From: Rhizobium sp. 16-488-2b | GTDB lineage: Bacteria; Pseudomonadota; Alphaproteobacteria; Rhizobiales; Rhizobiaceae | Direction of reading: 5' to 3' | Length of the DNA stretch: 64,000 nucleotides | Assembly (NCBI RefSeq): GCF_017741815.1 | Contig: NZ_JAGHMF010000020.1 | Location: 62,001 to 126,000, forward strand | Shown here: positions 34,481 to 42,917 of the stretch, one piece after another | Position numbering within the stretch: position 1 is the first letter of the stretch | How the letters are laid out: each line of letters starts with the position of its first letter | Position numbers and translations under genes: made by a program | The notes under the pieces: model-generated | The model's input: only the letters and a program-made list of their open reading frames with translations | Database searches by the model: none | Told to the model about the DNA's origin: nothing

Positions 34481-35200
34481 TTACTGCGCGGCCTGACGCG
34501 GCTGCAGCTTCTCGTCGATTTGGCGCGAAAGAATGGCGGAGAATTCATCCGCGAAGCCTTCCATGCGTGCCGAGAGCTTGCCCGCATCGGCGGAGAACTT
34601 GTTGTAGGCTATAACCGCCGGAATAGCGGCGACGAGGCCGATCGCGGTTGCGAGCAGCGCTTCGGCGATACCCGGCGCAACGACGGCAAGGTTGGTCGAC
34701 TTCGAACCGGCGATTGCCTGGAACGATGTCATGATACCGACGACGGTACCGAACAGACCGATGAACGGGCCGGCGGAGCCGATCGTCGCCAGCGAGCCGA
34801 GACGGGCGGAAAGCCCTTCGGATTCGCGAGCAAGCGTCACGTCCATAGCGCGGTCGATACGCATCTGCAGGCCGATCGGCGAACGTGCGCCGCGCTCGAA
34901 CGACTTCTTCCACTCGCGCATGGCGGCGACGAAGATCGAGGCGAGCCCCGTGTTGTTACGCTCCGACAGCGAGCGGTAAAGTTCTTCCAGCGACTGGCCC
35001 GACCAGAATACCTGCTCGAACTTGTCGAACTGCCGGCGGGCGCGGCCGAAGGCCAGATACTTGTCGATGACGATCGCCCAGGTCCAGACGGACGCTGCGA
35101 TAAGACCGAGCATGACGAGCTTGACGACGAGGCCAGCCTGCATGAAGAGCGACCAGAGACTGACGTCCGTGTGAGCCGCTGCCAATCCTACTTGTTCCAT
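34481..35200 (-). CDS. tolQ: Tol-Pal system protein TolQ (ExbB/MotA family)
   Basis: 239 residues from MEQVGLAAAHTDVSLWSLFM. Three membrane spans with the long cytoplasmic loop between spans one and two, and the conserved GPFIGLFGTVVGIMTSF and PGIAEALLATAIGLVAAIPA blocks, are clear. TolQ and TolR harvest the proton motive force for envelope constriction. It is the first gene of tolQRAB-pal here, because ybgC lies beyond an intervening toxin-antitoxin pair. Confidence 0.97.
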   Translation of the reverse strand: MEQVGLAAAHTDVSLWSLFMQAGLVVKLVMLGLIAASVWTWAIVIDKYLAFGRARRQFDKFEQVFWSGQSLEELYRSLSERNNTGLASIFVAAMREWKKSFERGARSPIGLQMRIDRAMDVTLARESEGLSARLGSLATIGSAGPFIGLFGTVVGIMTSFQAIAGSKSTNLAVVAPGIAEALLATAIGLVAAIPAVIAYNKFSADAGKLSARMEGFADEFSAILSRQIDEKLQPRQAAQ

Positions 35201-35558
35201 TGATCCAAAATCCCCGAATCCAAACGCCCGGCACTTGACCGGGCGGCACAAAGTGATCTCGCAAGATATGTCTGGCTGCCGCCGCCCAAAGCCCTGGTCA
35301 AGCTTCCAAGCTCTTATCCGCCTTCCTTGCCGTCAAATTTGGTCAAAGGAAGGCGTGCACCGCACAAACTCTGACAATCCGAGTAAGACACTATTATCGT
35401 TAATAGTTCGTTAGCGCCGGATCATAAAAGGCTGACTATTGGCGAGAGGTTGATCCCTTGGAATACTTGGCCAGATCTCAGATCGATGACCAAAACAGCA
35501 CAAACCTTGCGCGCGGCAATTCCTTCACATGAAAGTCATGTTTTTGCAAGCCGCGTTT
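35201..35558 (-). other. Intergenic region upstream of tolQ (358 bases)
   Basis: It must hold the tolQRAB-pal promoter, now separated from ybgC by a TA module. A hairpin-forming CGCCCGG/CCGGGCG pair (35225-35245) lies close to the tolQ start in the leader. No ORF or known RNA is recognised. Confidence 0.5.
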
Positions 35559-36008
35559 TCAGGAAGCTGCCATGTCGTCAGGGCTGAGCAAGATCACGCC
35601 CAACGGCGTGAAGTGACGAACATTCGCCGTGACCACGGTCAGATTGCGCACCGAAGCCGTTGCCGCGATCAGCACATCAGCCAAGCCCGGCCTATGTCCG
35701 CTCACCTCCGCCTGCTCCTCGATCGTGCCAGCCGCCATCGCGATATCCGCGTCGACAGGCAGAACGTGATCGCCGAACTGACCGATCAATCCGGAAAGCC
35801 ACTCCGCGAGCTTGGCAGCCCTCACATCAGCACCCTTGCGTTCGAGCTTTTTGATCCCGCGCTGGATCTCCGCAATGGTGATGGCTGAGAGATAGAGCGA
35901 GCCTTCGCCGCCTCGCTCAGACATCCAGTCTCGAATATCAGGTGAGATTGCCGGTCGATCCGGCGCGAACAGCGAGATGATATTGGTATCGAGCAGGTAA
36001 CCGGTCAC
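35559..36008 (-). CDS. PIN-domain toxin (VapC/FitB-like)
   Basis: 149 residues with the PIN-domain acidic residues: Asp in YLLDTNIISLF, Glu in ITIAEIQRGI, and Asp in GLADVLIAATA with a final VTANVRHF. VapC/FitB toxins are ribonucleases held in check by the paired antitoxin. The start is GTG at 36008, overlapping the antitoxin stop by 4 bases. The pair sits between ybgC and tolQ. Confidence 0.9.
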   Translation of the reverse strand: MTGYLLDTNIISLFAPDRPAISPDIRDWMSERGGEGSLYLSAITIAEIQRGIKKLERKGADVRAAKLAEWLSGLIGQFGDHVLPVDADIAMAAGTIEEQAEVSGHRPGLADVLIAATASVRNLTVVTANVRHFTPLGVILLSPDDMAAS

Positions 36009-36268
36009 AGCTCGGCGTCACGCATGCTGGATGTGTTCCGATCCAGATCGAGGTCATCGTCGAGACCGCCGGGAAATGACATCAAATATTCGCCAAGATT
36101 GAGCTTCGTCCTGGCCAGCGCCTTCTTCGCCTCCTCCGCCGCCTCAAGCGAAACGATAGCGGCGACCGGCTTTCCGTGGCGAGTAATCGTCACGAACTCG
36201 CCGCTCATCGCTTCATCGACGAGACTGGAGAACGTTGCCTTTGCATCGCGAAGTGTAACTGTCGTCAT
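36005..36268 (-). CDS. Phd/YefM-family antitoxin
   Basis: 87 residues. The N-terminal MTTVTLRDAKATFSSLVDEA and ITRHGKPVAAIVSLEAAE blocks mark a Phd/YefM DNA-binding fold, and the acidic C-terminus (GGLDDDLDLDRNTSS) would bind the toxin. It immediately precedes and overlaps the PIN toxin gene and should repress the pair's own promoter. Confidence 0.9.
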   Translation of the reverse strand: MTTVTLRDAKATFSSLVDEAMSGEFVTITRHGKPVAAIVSLEAAEEAKKALARTKLNLGEYLMSFPGGLDDDLDLDRNTSSMRDAEL

Positions 36269-36337
36269 CGGAACCTCAGCGTGACCACAGGTGACTACAT
36301 AGCAGCTCGCTCACGAAGTTTCAACGAACCGCCGAGG

Positions 36338-36796
36338 TCAGACCTCGATCATCATCTGCTTCGCTACCCCCTCCGGCAGCCGCCGAGGACGGCCGCTGGC
36401 ATTGATGACGGCGATGATCACCTTGGCGGCGATCAGGAGCGTGTCGTCGCGGCGGATCTCCTGCGCGAGCACCATCTTGGCGCCGCCGGCCTTTTCGGTG
36501 CGCGTCGTCACCGTCAGGATATCGTCCATGCGCGCCGGCGACTTGAAGTCGATCTCCATGCGATGGACGACGAAGACCAGCCCCTCTTCATCGGCGGTGA
36601 TCAGCTCGCGCTGCTCGACGCCGAGGCAGCGCAGATAGTCGGTGCGGCCGCGCTCGAGGAAGTGCAGATAGCGGGCGTGATAGACGAGACCGGAGAAATC
36701 GGTGTCCTCGTAATAGACCCGCTGCAGCAGGCGATGGCCCGCTTCCGTCAGTTCGCCCGAGATCGAATGAGAGATCGAATGCACACCGTCCGCCAT
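36338..36796 (-). CDS. ybgC: Tol-Pal-associated acyl-CoA thioesterase YbgC
   Basis: 152 residues from MADGVHSISHSISGELTEAG. It is a hot-dog fold thioesterase with the signature VYYEDTDFSGLVYHARYLHF containing the catalytic Asp. GGAG precedes the start. It normally heads the ybgC-tolQRAB-pal operon; here about 1.1 kb and a TA pair separate it from tolQ. A longer frame to 36853 has no conserved start region. Confidence 0.93.
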   Translation of the reverse strand: MADGVHSISHSISGELTEAGHRLLQRVYYEDTDFSGLVYHARYLHFLERGRTDYLRCLGVEQRELITADEEGLVFVVHRMEIDFKSPARMDDILTVTTRTEKAGGAKMVLAQEIRRDDTLLIAAKVIIAVINASGRPRRLPEGVAKQMMIEV

Positions 36797-36915
36797 AATT
36801 TTCTCCAAAGTCGCGCGCCCTCTTTGGCTGAAGACATTCCGCCTTGCAAGCATTGAACAATTGTCACGCTTTCTAAGTAATCCTCGATAGCGAAGGCCAA
36901 CAAGGAGACGACACC

Positions 36916-38136
36916 ATGAAGATTGCGGTGATGGGCGGAGATGGATTTATCGGCTGGCCAACATCATTGCATCTGTCTGACGCCGGCCACGACATCCACA
37001 TTCTCGACAACCTCTCGAGACGCTGGATCGACACTGAACTCGGCGTCCAGTCGCTCACCCCGATGGACTCGATCCAGGAGCGCACCCGCATCTGGCACGC
37101 CGAGACCGGCCGCCGTATCCACTTCAACCTGATCGATCTCGCGAGGGATTACGAGCTCCTGAAGAAATGGCTCGCCGAAAACCGGCCCGACGCCATCATC
37201 CACTTCGCCGAGCAGCGCGCCGCGCCCTACTCGATGAAGAGCGATCGCCACAAGAACTACACGGTCAACAACAACATCAACGCCACCCATAATCTCTTGA
37301 ACGCGCTGGTGGAACTGCAGCTCGACGCGCATCTGATCCACCTCGGCACCATGGGCGTCTACGGCTATTCAACAGTCGGCGCCGCCATCCCAGAGGGGTA
37401 TCTCCCCGTCGGCATCGAGACGACAAGTGGCGAGACGGTGAGCCAGGAAATCCTCTACCCCGCCAATCCCGGCTCGATCTATCACATGACCAAGTGCCTG
37501 GATCAGACGCTCTTCCATTTTTACGCCAAGAACGACGGCCTCAGGATCACCGACCTGCACCAGGGCATCGTCTGGGGCACCCACACGGAGCAGACCCGCC
37601 GGCACGAGCAACTGGTCAACCGCTTCGACTATGACGGCGATTACGGCACCGTTCTGAACCGCTTCCTCATCCAGGCCGCGATCGGTTATCCGCTGACCGT
37701 CCACGGCACCGGCGGCCAGACCCGCGCCTTCATACACATCCAGGATTCCGTGCGCTGCATCGAGCTCGCGCTGAAGAACCCGCCTGCGCGCGGCGCTCGC
37801 GTCGAGATCTTCAACCAGATGACCGAAACCCACCGCGTCCGCGACCTCGCCGAGATGATTGCGAAGCTGACCGGCGCCGAGATCGCCTGGCTGCCCAATC
37901 CGCGCAAGGAAGCGCCGGAAAACGAACTGATCGTGAAGAATGACAAGTTCCGCAATCTCGGCCTCGATCCGATCACGTTGAAGACGGGGCTGATGGGCGA
38001 GATCGTCGACGTCGCGAGGAAATTCGCCTATCGCGTCGATCGCAGCCGCGTACCGGCGGTGTCGGCCTGGACGAGGGACATCGCGCCGACGATCAACCAC
38101 GATCCCGAGGGCAAGCGATTGAAGTCGGTGTCGTGA
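36916..38136 (+). CDS. sqdB: UDP-sulfoquinovose synthase
   Basis: 406 residues. A Rossmann start (MKIAVMGGDGFIGWPTSLHL) and the extended-SDR Tyr/Lys pair (YHMTKCLDQ), with long conserved blocks such as HFAEQRAAPYSMK and DLHQGIVWGTHTEQTRRHEQ, identify SqdB. It converts UDP-glucose and sulfite to UDP-sulfoquinovose, the head group donor for the sulfolipid SQDG. The order sqdB, glycosyltransferase, sqdC matches the cluster in Rhodobacter and Sinorhizobium. GGAG lies before the ATG. Confidence 0.96.
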   Translation: MKIAVMGGDGFIGWPTSLHLSDAGHDIHILDNLSRRWIDTELGVQSLTPMDSIQERTRIWHAETGRRIHFNLIDLARDYELLKKWLAENRPDAIIHFAEQRAAPYSMKSDRHKNYTVNNNINATHNLLNALVELQLDAHLIHLGTMGVYGYSTVGAAIPEGYLPVGIETTSGETVSQEILYPANPGSIYHMTKCLDQTLFHFYAKNDGLRITDLHQGIVWGTHTEQTRRHEQLVNRFDYDGDYGTVLNRFLIQAAIGYPLTVHGTGGQTRAFIHIQDSVRCIELALKNPPARGARVEIFNQMTETHRVRDLAEMIAKLTGAEIAWLPNPRKEAPENELIVKNDKFRNLGLDPITLKTGLMGEIVDVARKFAYRVDRSRVPAVSAWTRDIAPTINHDPEGKRLKSVS

Positions 38137-38149
38137 GGGGGAGTAAACG

Positions 38150-38375
38150 TAGCCTTCGCCGAGCGGTGAGCCCCCTCATCCGCCTGCCGGCACCTTCTCC
38201 CCGTTGGGGAGAAGAGACTCGTTGCACCCACTTGGCACAAATCACCCGTTCAGTTCCTACGATAGCCGGCGATGCCCACCACCTGCCGCTTCTCCCCACC
38301 GGGGAGAAGTGCCGGAGCGCCAGCGAGGCGATGAGGGGGGCGAGGTCTGCCGAGCGGCCTGAGAGACAAGCGAAG
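38150..38375. repeat. Mosaic palindromic repeat inside the sqd cluster
   Basis: Outer inverted arms (GAGCCCCCTCATC with GATGAGGGGGGCG, and CCTTCGC with GCGAAGG) enclose two small hairpins, TTCTCCCCGTTGGGGAGAA (38194-38212) and TTCTCCCCACCGGGGAGAA (38290-38308). This composition (CCCCTCATC, TGCCGG, CTTCTCCCC) is common between genes of Rhizobiaceae. It lies between sqdB and the broken sqdD. Confidence 0.75.
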
Positions 38376-38410
38376 GCCACCTCCACAGCGTACCCAGAGA
38401 CCCACGCACG

Positions 38411-39228
38411 ATGACCTCCCCCAACGCCTACGTCACTCTCGTCACCAACGCCGACTACGCCATGGGCGCCACCGCGCTCGCCCGCTCGCTGCGCATGACC
38501 CACACCACCGCCGATATCGTCGTCCTCCACACCGGCGGCGTCACCAACGCGGACCTCGCGCCCCTCAGCACCCTCGGATGTCGCCTCCTCCCCGTTGACC
38601 ATCTGCCGCTGTCGGACGCCTTCAACGAACGCCACGCACGCGGCAACATCCACGCTGCCGCGCCCTTCACCAAGGGCCGCAAGCCGATCTTCCATTCGCC
38701 GCTCGACAATTTCTGCAAGCTGCGCCTCTAGGAACTGACCGAATACGCGACTGCGTCTTCATCGACGCCGATGCCATCGTGCTGCGCAATATCGACCGGC
38801 TCTTCGCCTACCCCGAATTCTCCGCTGCCCCGAATGTCTACGAATCGCTCGCCGATTTTCACCGCATGAACTCCGGTGTCTTCGTCGCAAAGCCTTCGAA
38901 GGAAACATTCAGCGCCATGCTGGAGCGCCTAGACCAGCCGGAAATCCTGTGGAAACGCACCGACCAGACCTTCCTGCAGGCGTTTTTCCCGGAATGGCAT
39001 GGTCTACCTGTTTATTTCAACATGCTACAATATGTCTGGTTTACCATGCCTGCGCTTTGGGACTGGAACAGTATTTCCGTCCTGCACTACCAGTATGAAA
39101 AGCCATGGGAAACAGATCATCCGAAGGCGGAAAGCCTGCGGCCGCTGATCGACCTTTGGCAGGCATTCTACACGGGCAAGGACGTGCCGGACATATCGGC
39201 CATGGCCAATCCGAAAGGGGCAGCATGA
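38411..39228 (+). pseudogene. sqdD: Broken sqdD-like glycosyltransferase (GT8, glycogenin-like)
   Basis: The first 106 codons (MTSPNAYVTLVTNADYAMGA to NFCKLRL) end at TAG 38729-38731, where the family expects Trp. Fifteen bases later, near 38747, one base is missing; after restoring it the frame reads CVFIDADAIVLRNIDRLFAY and continues as a normal GT8 enzyme to 39228. The DAD metal site lies just after the lesions. SqdD would transfer sulfoquinovose to diacylglycerol. Both lesions within 20 bases break the gene, unless they are base-call errors. Confidence 0.88.
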
Positions 39229-40115
39229 AGGTACTGGTATCGGGTGGAACAGGACTTGTCGGTCGCTATATCGTCGAGGAACTGCTTGCAGCCGGATATT
39301 CGGTCATCATCGGTGGCCGCCACGCCCCGCTGCCGCGCGCCTTCTCCCGCCCCGTCGATTTCGCCCCGCTGTCGCTTGACCCCGAAAAGGATCATATCGA
39401 GGCCTTCGACGACGCCTATTTCTTCGTGCACGCCGCCTTCCATCACGCGCCCGGCAAATATCGCGGCGGCGAAGGCGACGATCCCGAAACCTTCAAGCGC
39501 TTCAATCTCGATGGCACCGTGCGCCTGTTCGAGGCCGCCAAGCGCGCCGGCACGCGCCGCTGCATCTTCATCTCCAGCCGTGCCGCCTATGGCGAACACC
39601 CGCCGGGAACCACGCTGACGGAGGCGACGCAGGAAAAGCCGGAAACGCTCTACGGCCAGACCAAGCTCGACGCCGAACGCAGCCTGGCGCATCTGGCCGC
39701 GCCCGGCTTCGCGACCGCCAGCCTGCGCCTCACCGGCGTCTACGGTAATCTGCGCCCGAACAAATGGGACAAGCTGTTCGGCGACTATCTGAGCGGCCGG
39801 CCGATCCCCGCGCGGGCCGGAACCGAAGTACACGGCCAGGATGTCGGCAAGGCCGTGCGCGTCATGCTCGAGGCCGATGCCGGTCGCATTTCCGGCGAGA
39901 CCTTCAACGTCTCCGATCTCGCGCTGGACACCTGGGATATTCTCGAGCCGATCCGCTGGGAGCACGATTGCGCCAACCGCCTGCCTGTCGCCGCCGACAA
40001 AACGCTGCTGACGCCGATGGACACGACCAAGCTGCAGGCGCTGGGCTGGCAGCCGGGCGGACTGCCGCTCTTCGAGGAAACCATCCACGCTCTGGCGACA
40101 CAGCCGGTCGCCTGA
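39225..40115 (+). CDS. sqdC: SqdC-like NAD(P)-dependent sugar-nucleotide oxidoreductase
   Basis: 296 residues from MKVLVSGGTGLVGRYIVEEL, with the ATG overlapping the end of the sqdD frame (ATGA). It is an extended SDR: Rossmann GGTGLVG, catalytic Tyr-x3-Lys in YGQTKLDAE, and VYGNLRPNKWDKLFGDYLSG. It is the third gene of the sulfolipid cluster; its exact step is unsettled in the literature. The coupling to sqdD means its translation could be reduced by the upstream stop. Confidence 0.8.
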   Translation: MKVLVSGGTGLVGRYIVEELLAAGYSVIIGGRHAPLPRAFSRPVDFAPLSLDPEKDHIEAFDDAYFFVHAAFHHAPGKYRGGEGDDPETFKRFNLDGTVRLFEAAKRAGTRRCIFISSRAAYGEHPPGTTLTEATQEKPETLYGQTKLDAERSLAHLAAPGFATASLRLTGVYGNLRPNKWDKLFGDYLSGRPIPARAGTEVHGQDVGKAVRVMLEADAGRISGETFNVSDLALDTWDILEPIRWEHDCANRLPVAADKTLLTPMDTTKLQALGWQPGGLPLFEETIHALATQPVA

Positions 40116-40193
40116 CACCCGAACGTCGCATTCGCGCGTTGCTTTTGCATACGCGCGTTTTATTGTCGCCGCCGAACGAGCAAGGCGGACATC

Positions 40194-40781
40194 ATGAACG
40201 CAAAAGACATCAAGGCCGAAATGCGCGCCGAAAGGCTGGCGCTGAGAGACGCCATTCCCGCGGAAACCAGGGCAGCGATGAGCCTTGCCATGGCCGAGCA
40301 CGCTGGCGAGGCCATCGCCTTTGCACCGGGCACGATCATCTCCGGTTTCCTGCCGATCCGCTCGGAAGCGGACCTTCGCCCGCTGATGGCGCGGTTTCGC
40401 GCACGCGGCGCCAGGCTCTGTGTCCCCGCCATTCTAGACCGCCAGACCATCGCTTTTCGCGAACTCGTGGACGGCGCGCCGCTGGTCTCGACCGGCTTCG
40501 GCACATCAGGCCCAGGCCCCGATGCACCGGTTCTCGACCCCGAGATCCTGCTTGTCCCGCTGTCGGCCTTCGACACACGCGGCCACCGGATCGGCTACGG
40601 CGCCGGCCATTATGACCGCGCGATCGACCGTTTGAGGCAAAAAGGCATGCATCCGAAACTCATCGGCATTGCATTCGACCGCCAGGAAGTGGCACATGTG
40701 CCCGACGAGCCGCACGATGTAAGCCTGGATGCCATCCTGACAGAAAGCGGCCTGCGCTTTTTTGCCTCTTGGATTGGATAG
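40194..40781 (+). CDS. 5-formyltetrahydrofolate cyclo-ligase
   Basis: 195 residues. The family signature GYGAGHYDR and the N-terminal basic helix MRAERLALR are clear, with the ATP-binding LLVPLSAFDTRGHRIG block. It converts 5-formyl-THF to methenyl-THF with ATP, a cytosolic folate salvage step. It is followed 2 bases after its stop by the YmdB-type gene, so the two form an operon. Confidence 0.95.
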   Translation: MNAKDIKAEMRAERLALRDAIPAETRAAMSLAMAEHAGEAIAFAPGTIISGFLPIRSEADLRPLMARFRARGARLCVPAILDRQTIAFRELVDGAPLVSTGFGTSGPGPDAPVLDPEILLVPLSAFDTRGHRIGYGAGHYDRAIDRLRQKGMHPKLIGIAFDRQEVAHVPDEPHDVSLDAILTESGLRFFASWIG

Positions 40782-40783
40782 CA

Positions 40784-41608
40784 ATGCGACTGCTTTTTTT
40801 GGGTGACATGGTCGGCAAGACGGGACGCACGGCGGTGTGGGATCGCCTCCCCGGCCTGATATCGGACCTGAAGCTCGACTTCGTCGTCGTCAACGGCGAA
40901 AACGCCGCCGGCGGCTTCGGCATCACCGAGGACATCTTTCTCGAGACCATCAATGCCGGCGCCGACGTGGTGACGACGGGCAATCACGTCTGGGACCAGA
41001 AGGAAGCCGTCGCTTTCGCCGGTCGCAACGATCAGTTCCTGCGCCCGGCCAACTATCCGCAGGGCACGCCCGGCCGCGGCTCCGGCCTGTTCTACGCCCG
41101 CAACGGCGCCCGCGTGCTGGTTGCCAACGTCATGGGCCGCGTCTTCATGCATCCGGAGCTCGACGACCCCTTCAAGGCGGCAGAAACCATTCTCGACGCC
41201 TGCCCGCTGAAGGAACAGGCCGATGCGATCATCTTCGATTTCCACGCGGAAGCCACCAGCGAGAAGCAGTGCTTCGGCCACTTCGTCGATGGCCGCGCCT
41301 CCTTCGTCGTCGGCACCCACACGCATGTGCCCACCGCCGACCATCAGATCCTGAACGGTGGCACCGCCTACCTCTCCGATGCCGGCATGTGTGGCGACTA
41401 TGACAGTTCGCTCGGCATGGACAAGGAAGAGCCGCTCAACCGCTTCATCTCGAAGATGCCGAAAGGCCGCATGGAGGCCGCCACCGGCCCCGCCACCATC
41501 TGCGGCGTCGGCGTGGAGATCTCTGATGCGACGGGACTTGCGGAAAAGATCGCGCCGCTACGCCTCGGCCCGAGACTGTCGGAAACCATCCCCGAATTCT
41601 GGCGCTAA
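40784..41608 (+). CDS. YmdB-family metallophosphoesterase
   Basis: 274 residues from MRLLFLGDMVGKTGRTAVWD. Di-metal phosphoesterase motifs follow: GD near the start, NGENAAGGFG, TTGNHVWDQKE, DFHAEATSEK and GTHTHVPTAD. YmdB homologues hydrolyse 2',3'-cyclic nucleotides and affect biofilm and motility in Bacillus; the substrate in Alphaproteobacteria is not established. The start lies 2 bases after the cyclo-ligase stop. Confidence 0.93.
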   Translation: MRLLFLGDMVGKTGRTAVWDRLPGLISDLKLDFVVVNGENAAGGFGITEDIFLETINAGADVVTTGNHVWDQKEAVAFAGRNDQFLRPANYPQGTPGRGSGLFYARNGARVLVANVMGRVFMHPELDDPFKAAETILDACPLKEQADAIIFDFHAEATSEKQCFGHFVDGRASFVVGTHTHVPTADHQILNGGTAYLSDAGMCGDYDSSLGMDKEEPLNRFISKMPKGRMEAATGPATICGVGVEISDATGLAEKIAPLRLGPRLSETIPEFWR

Positions 41609-41721
41609 ACCGGGCACGGCCTGCCGGTGACGGAAAAGTGAGCATCGCGGTCCGGATTTGATCTGGACCGCTGCCGACCCTTGCCGCATCCTTTTGCCAG
41701 TGAAAGCGCTGGGGACGTGGC

Positions 41722-42561
41722 ATGAAGCTGCATTTTCTTGTCTTCGCAATGACCACCCTCTCCGGCCTGGGCTGGCTGGGTTCTGACGCCGCGCAGGCGC
41801 AGGAAGCGCGCCGCAACGTCAGCCAATGCCAGGCGATCGCGCAATCCATCCCCAAGGCCACATTCGCGAGCTTCTCCGGCACTGTCCCGATCGCACGCGC
41901 GGCCGACAACGAGACGGTGACGCTCACCTATATCGGCCACTCCACCTTCCTGATCGAAACGCCCGGCGGCGTCAGCATCGCCACCGACTACAGCGGCTGG
42001 TACCCGACACCGCAGCCGCCGATGGTGGCGACGATGAACCGCGCCCACTCCTCGCACTACACGCTGACGCCTGATCCGGCGATCAAATACGTGCTGCATG
42101 GCTGGAGCGACGTGCCGGGAGAAAAGGCGAAGATCGATTTGACGGTCGGCGACACCTACATCCGCAACGTCACCACCGATATCAGGGGCGGCTATGGCGC
42201 GCCGCAGGCGGATGGAAACTCGATCTTCATCTTCGAGGTCGCAGGCCTTTGCATCGGCCATCTCGGCCATCTGCACTACGAACTGACCGACGCGCATTAC
42301 GCGGAGATCGGCCGGCTCGACATCGTCATGGTCCCCGTCGACGGCGGGCTCACCATGGGCGCCGACAGCATGAGCCGCATCATCAAGCGCCTGCGCTCAT
42401 CGCTCATTCTGCCGATGCACCAGCCACGCCCGCTCGCCAACTTCCTGTCGATGTTCGGCCCCGACTTCGACGTCGTCTACGCCACGGGCAACAGCATCGA
42501 CGTCGCGATGCGCACGCTGCCGAAAAAGCCGCAGATCTATGTGGCCAAGGGGATGCAGTAG
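41722..42561 (+). CDS. Secreted metallo-beta-lactamase-fold protein with degenerate site
   Basis: 279 residues with a Sec signal (MKLHFLVFAMTTLSGLGWLG, cleaved near AQA). The MBL fold of the UlaG-like type is visible (LTYIGHSTFLIETPGGVSIA, then CIGHLGHLHYELTD and VMVPVDGGLTMG, ILPMHQPRP). The canonical HxHxDH motif is replaced by RAHSSH, missing the first His and the Asp, so zinc hydrolysis may be lost or altered. Function unknown; periplasmic. Confidence 0.8.
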   Translation: MKLHFLVFAMTTLSGLGWLGSDAAQAQEARRNVSQCQAIAQSIPKATFASFSGTVPIARAADNETVTLTYIGHSTFLIETPGGVSIATDYSGWYPTPQPPMVATMNRAHSSHYTLTPDPAIKYVLHGWSDVPGEKAKIDLTVGDTYIRNVTTDIRGGYGAPQADGNSIFIFEVAGLCIGHLGHLHYELTDAHYAEIGRLDIVMVPVDGGLTMGADSMSRIIKRLRSSLILPMHQPRPLANFLSMFGPDFDVVYATGNSIDVAMRTLPKKPQIYVAKGMQ

Positions 42562-42579
42562 AGGGATTGCCGGCGTCAC

Positions 42580-42780
42580 TCAAAGCGACGGCAATATCGG
42601 GCGGTTCTTTTCGTCATAGGCTTCGACAAGATCGCCGATCCGCGACGCCAGCAAGGCGAGCGGATGATCTTCGTCATCACCGATCTCGGCAAAGATTTCG
42701 TCAAGCTGCCCGACTAGGCGATCATACTCCGCCTCGTTCGTCGGCATTGCGATCGGACCTGAAAGCTCATGACTGCTCAT
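42580..42780 (-). CDS. Small protein resembling the HigA antitoxin N-terminus
   Basis: 66 residues (MSSHELSGPIAMPTNEAEYD then LVGQLDEIFAEIGDDEDHPL and LVEAYDEKNRPI). The pattern of an early acidic helix and LLASRIGDLVEAYDEKN is that of the N-terminal part of HigA-type antitoxins, but no HTH domain and no toxin gene follow. A strong ribosome site (CTGGAGG) is present. It could be a relic or a stand-alone protein of unknown role. Confidence 0.65.
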   Translation of the reverse strand: MSSHELSGPIAMPTNEAEYDRLVGQLDEIFAEIGDDEDHPLALLASRIGDLVEAYDEKNRPILPSL

Positions 42781-42865
42781 CGCCTTACCTCCAGTTGCAA
42801 CGCATGCTACGTCATACCATCAGACGCGTCAAACCTCCCACCCATGCAACCGACGCAACAAAAAA

Positions 42866-42889
42866 GCCCAGGAGCCAAAGCTCCCGGGC
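42866..42889 (-). terminator. Terminator of the flavin-binding stress protein gene
   Basis: Stem GCCCAGGAGC/GCTCCCGGGC (one mismatch), with TTTTTT on the minus strand immediately after. It lies about 30 bases after the stop of 42918-43421. Confidence 0.85.
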
Positions 42890-42917
42890 CTCGATCGACC
42901 TCGCTACACAACCGCAC

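Noticed and set aside
32891-35203. 770-residue frame opposite tolA, tolR and tolQ
   Set aside because: It crosses three real Tol genes on the other strand and has the skewed composition of an antisense shadow.
40116-40193. 6S RNA upstream of the cyclo-ligase gene
   Set aside because: 6S RNA often neighbours this gene in other bacteria, but the gap here is only 78 bases and shows no long hairpin.
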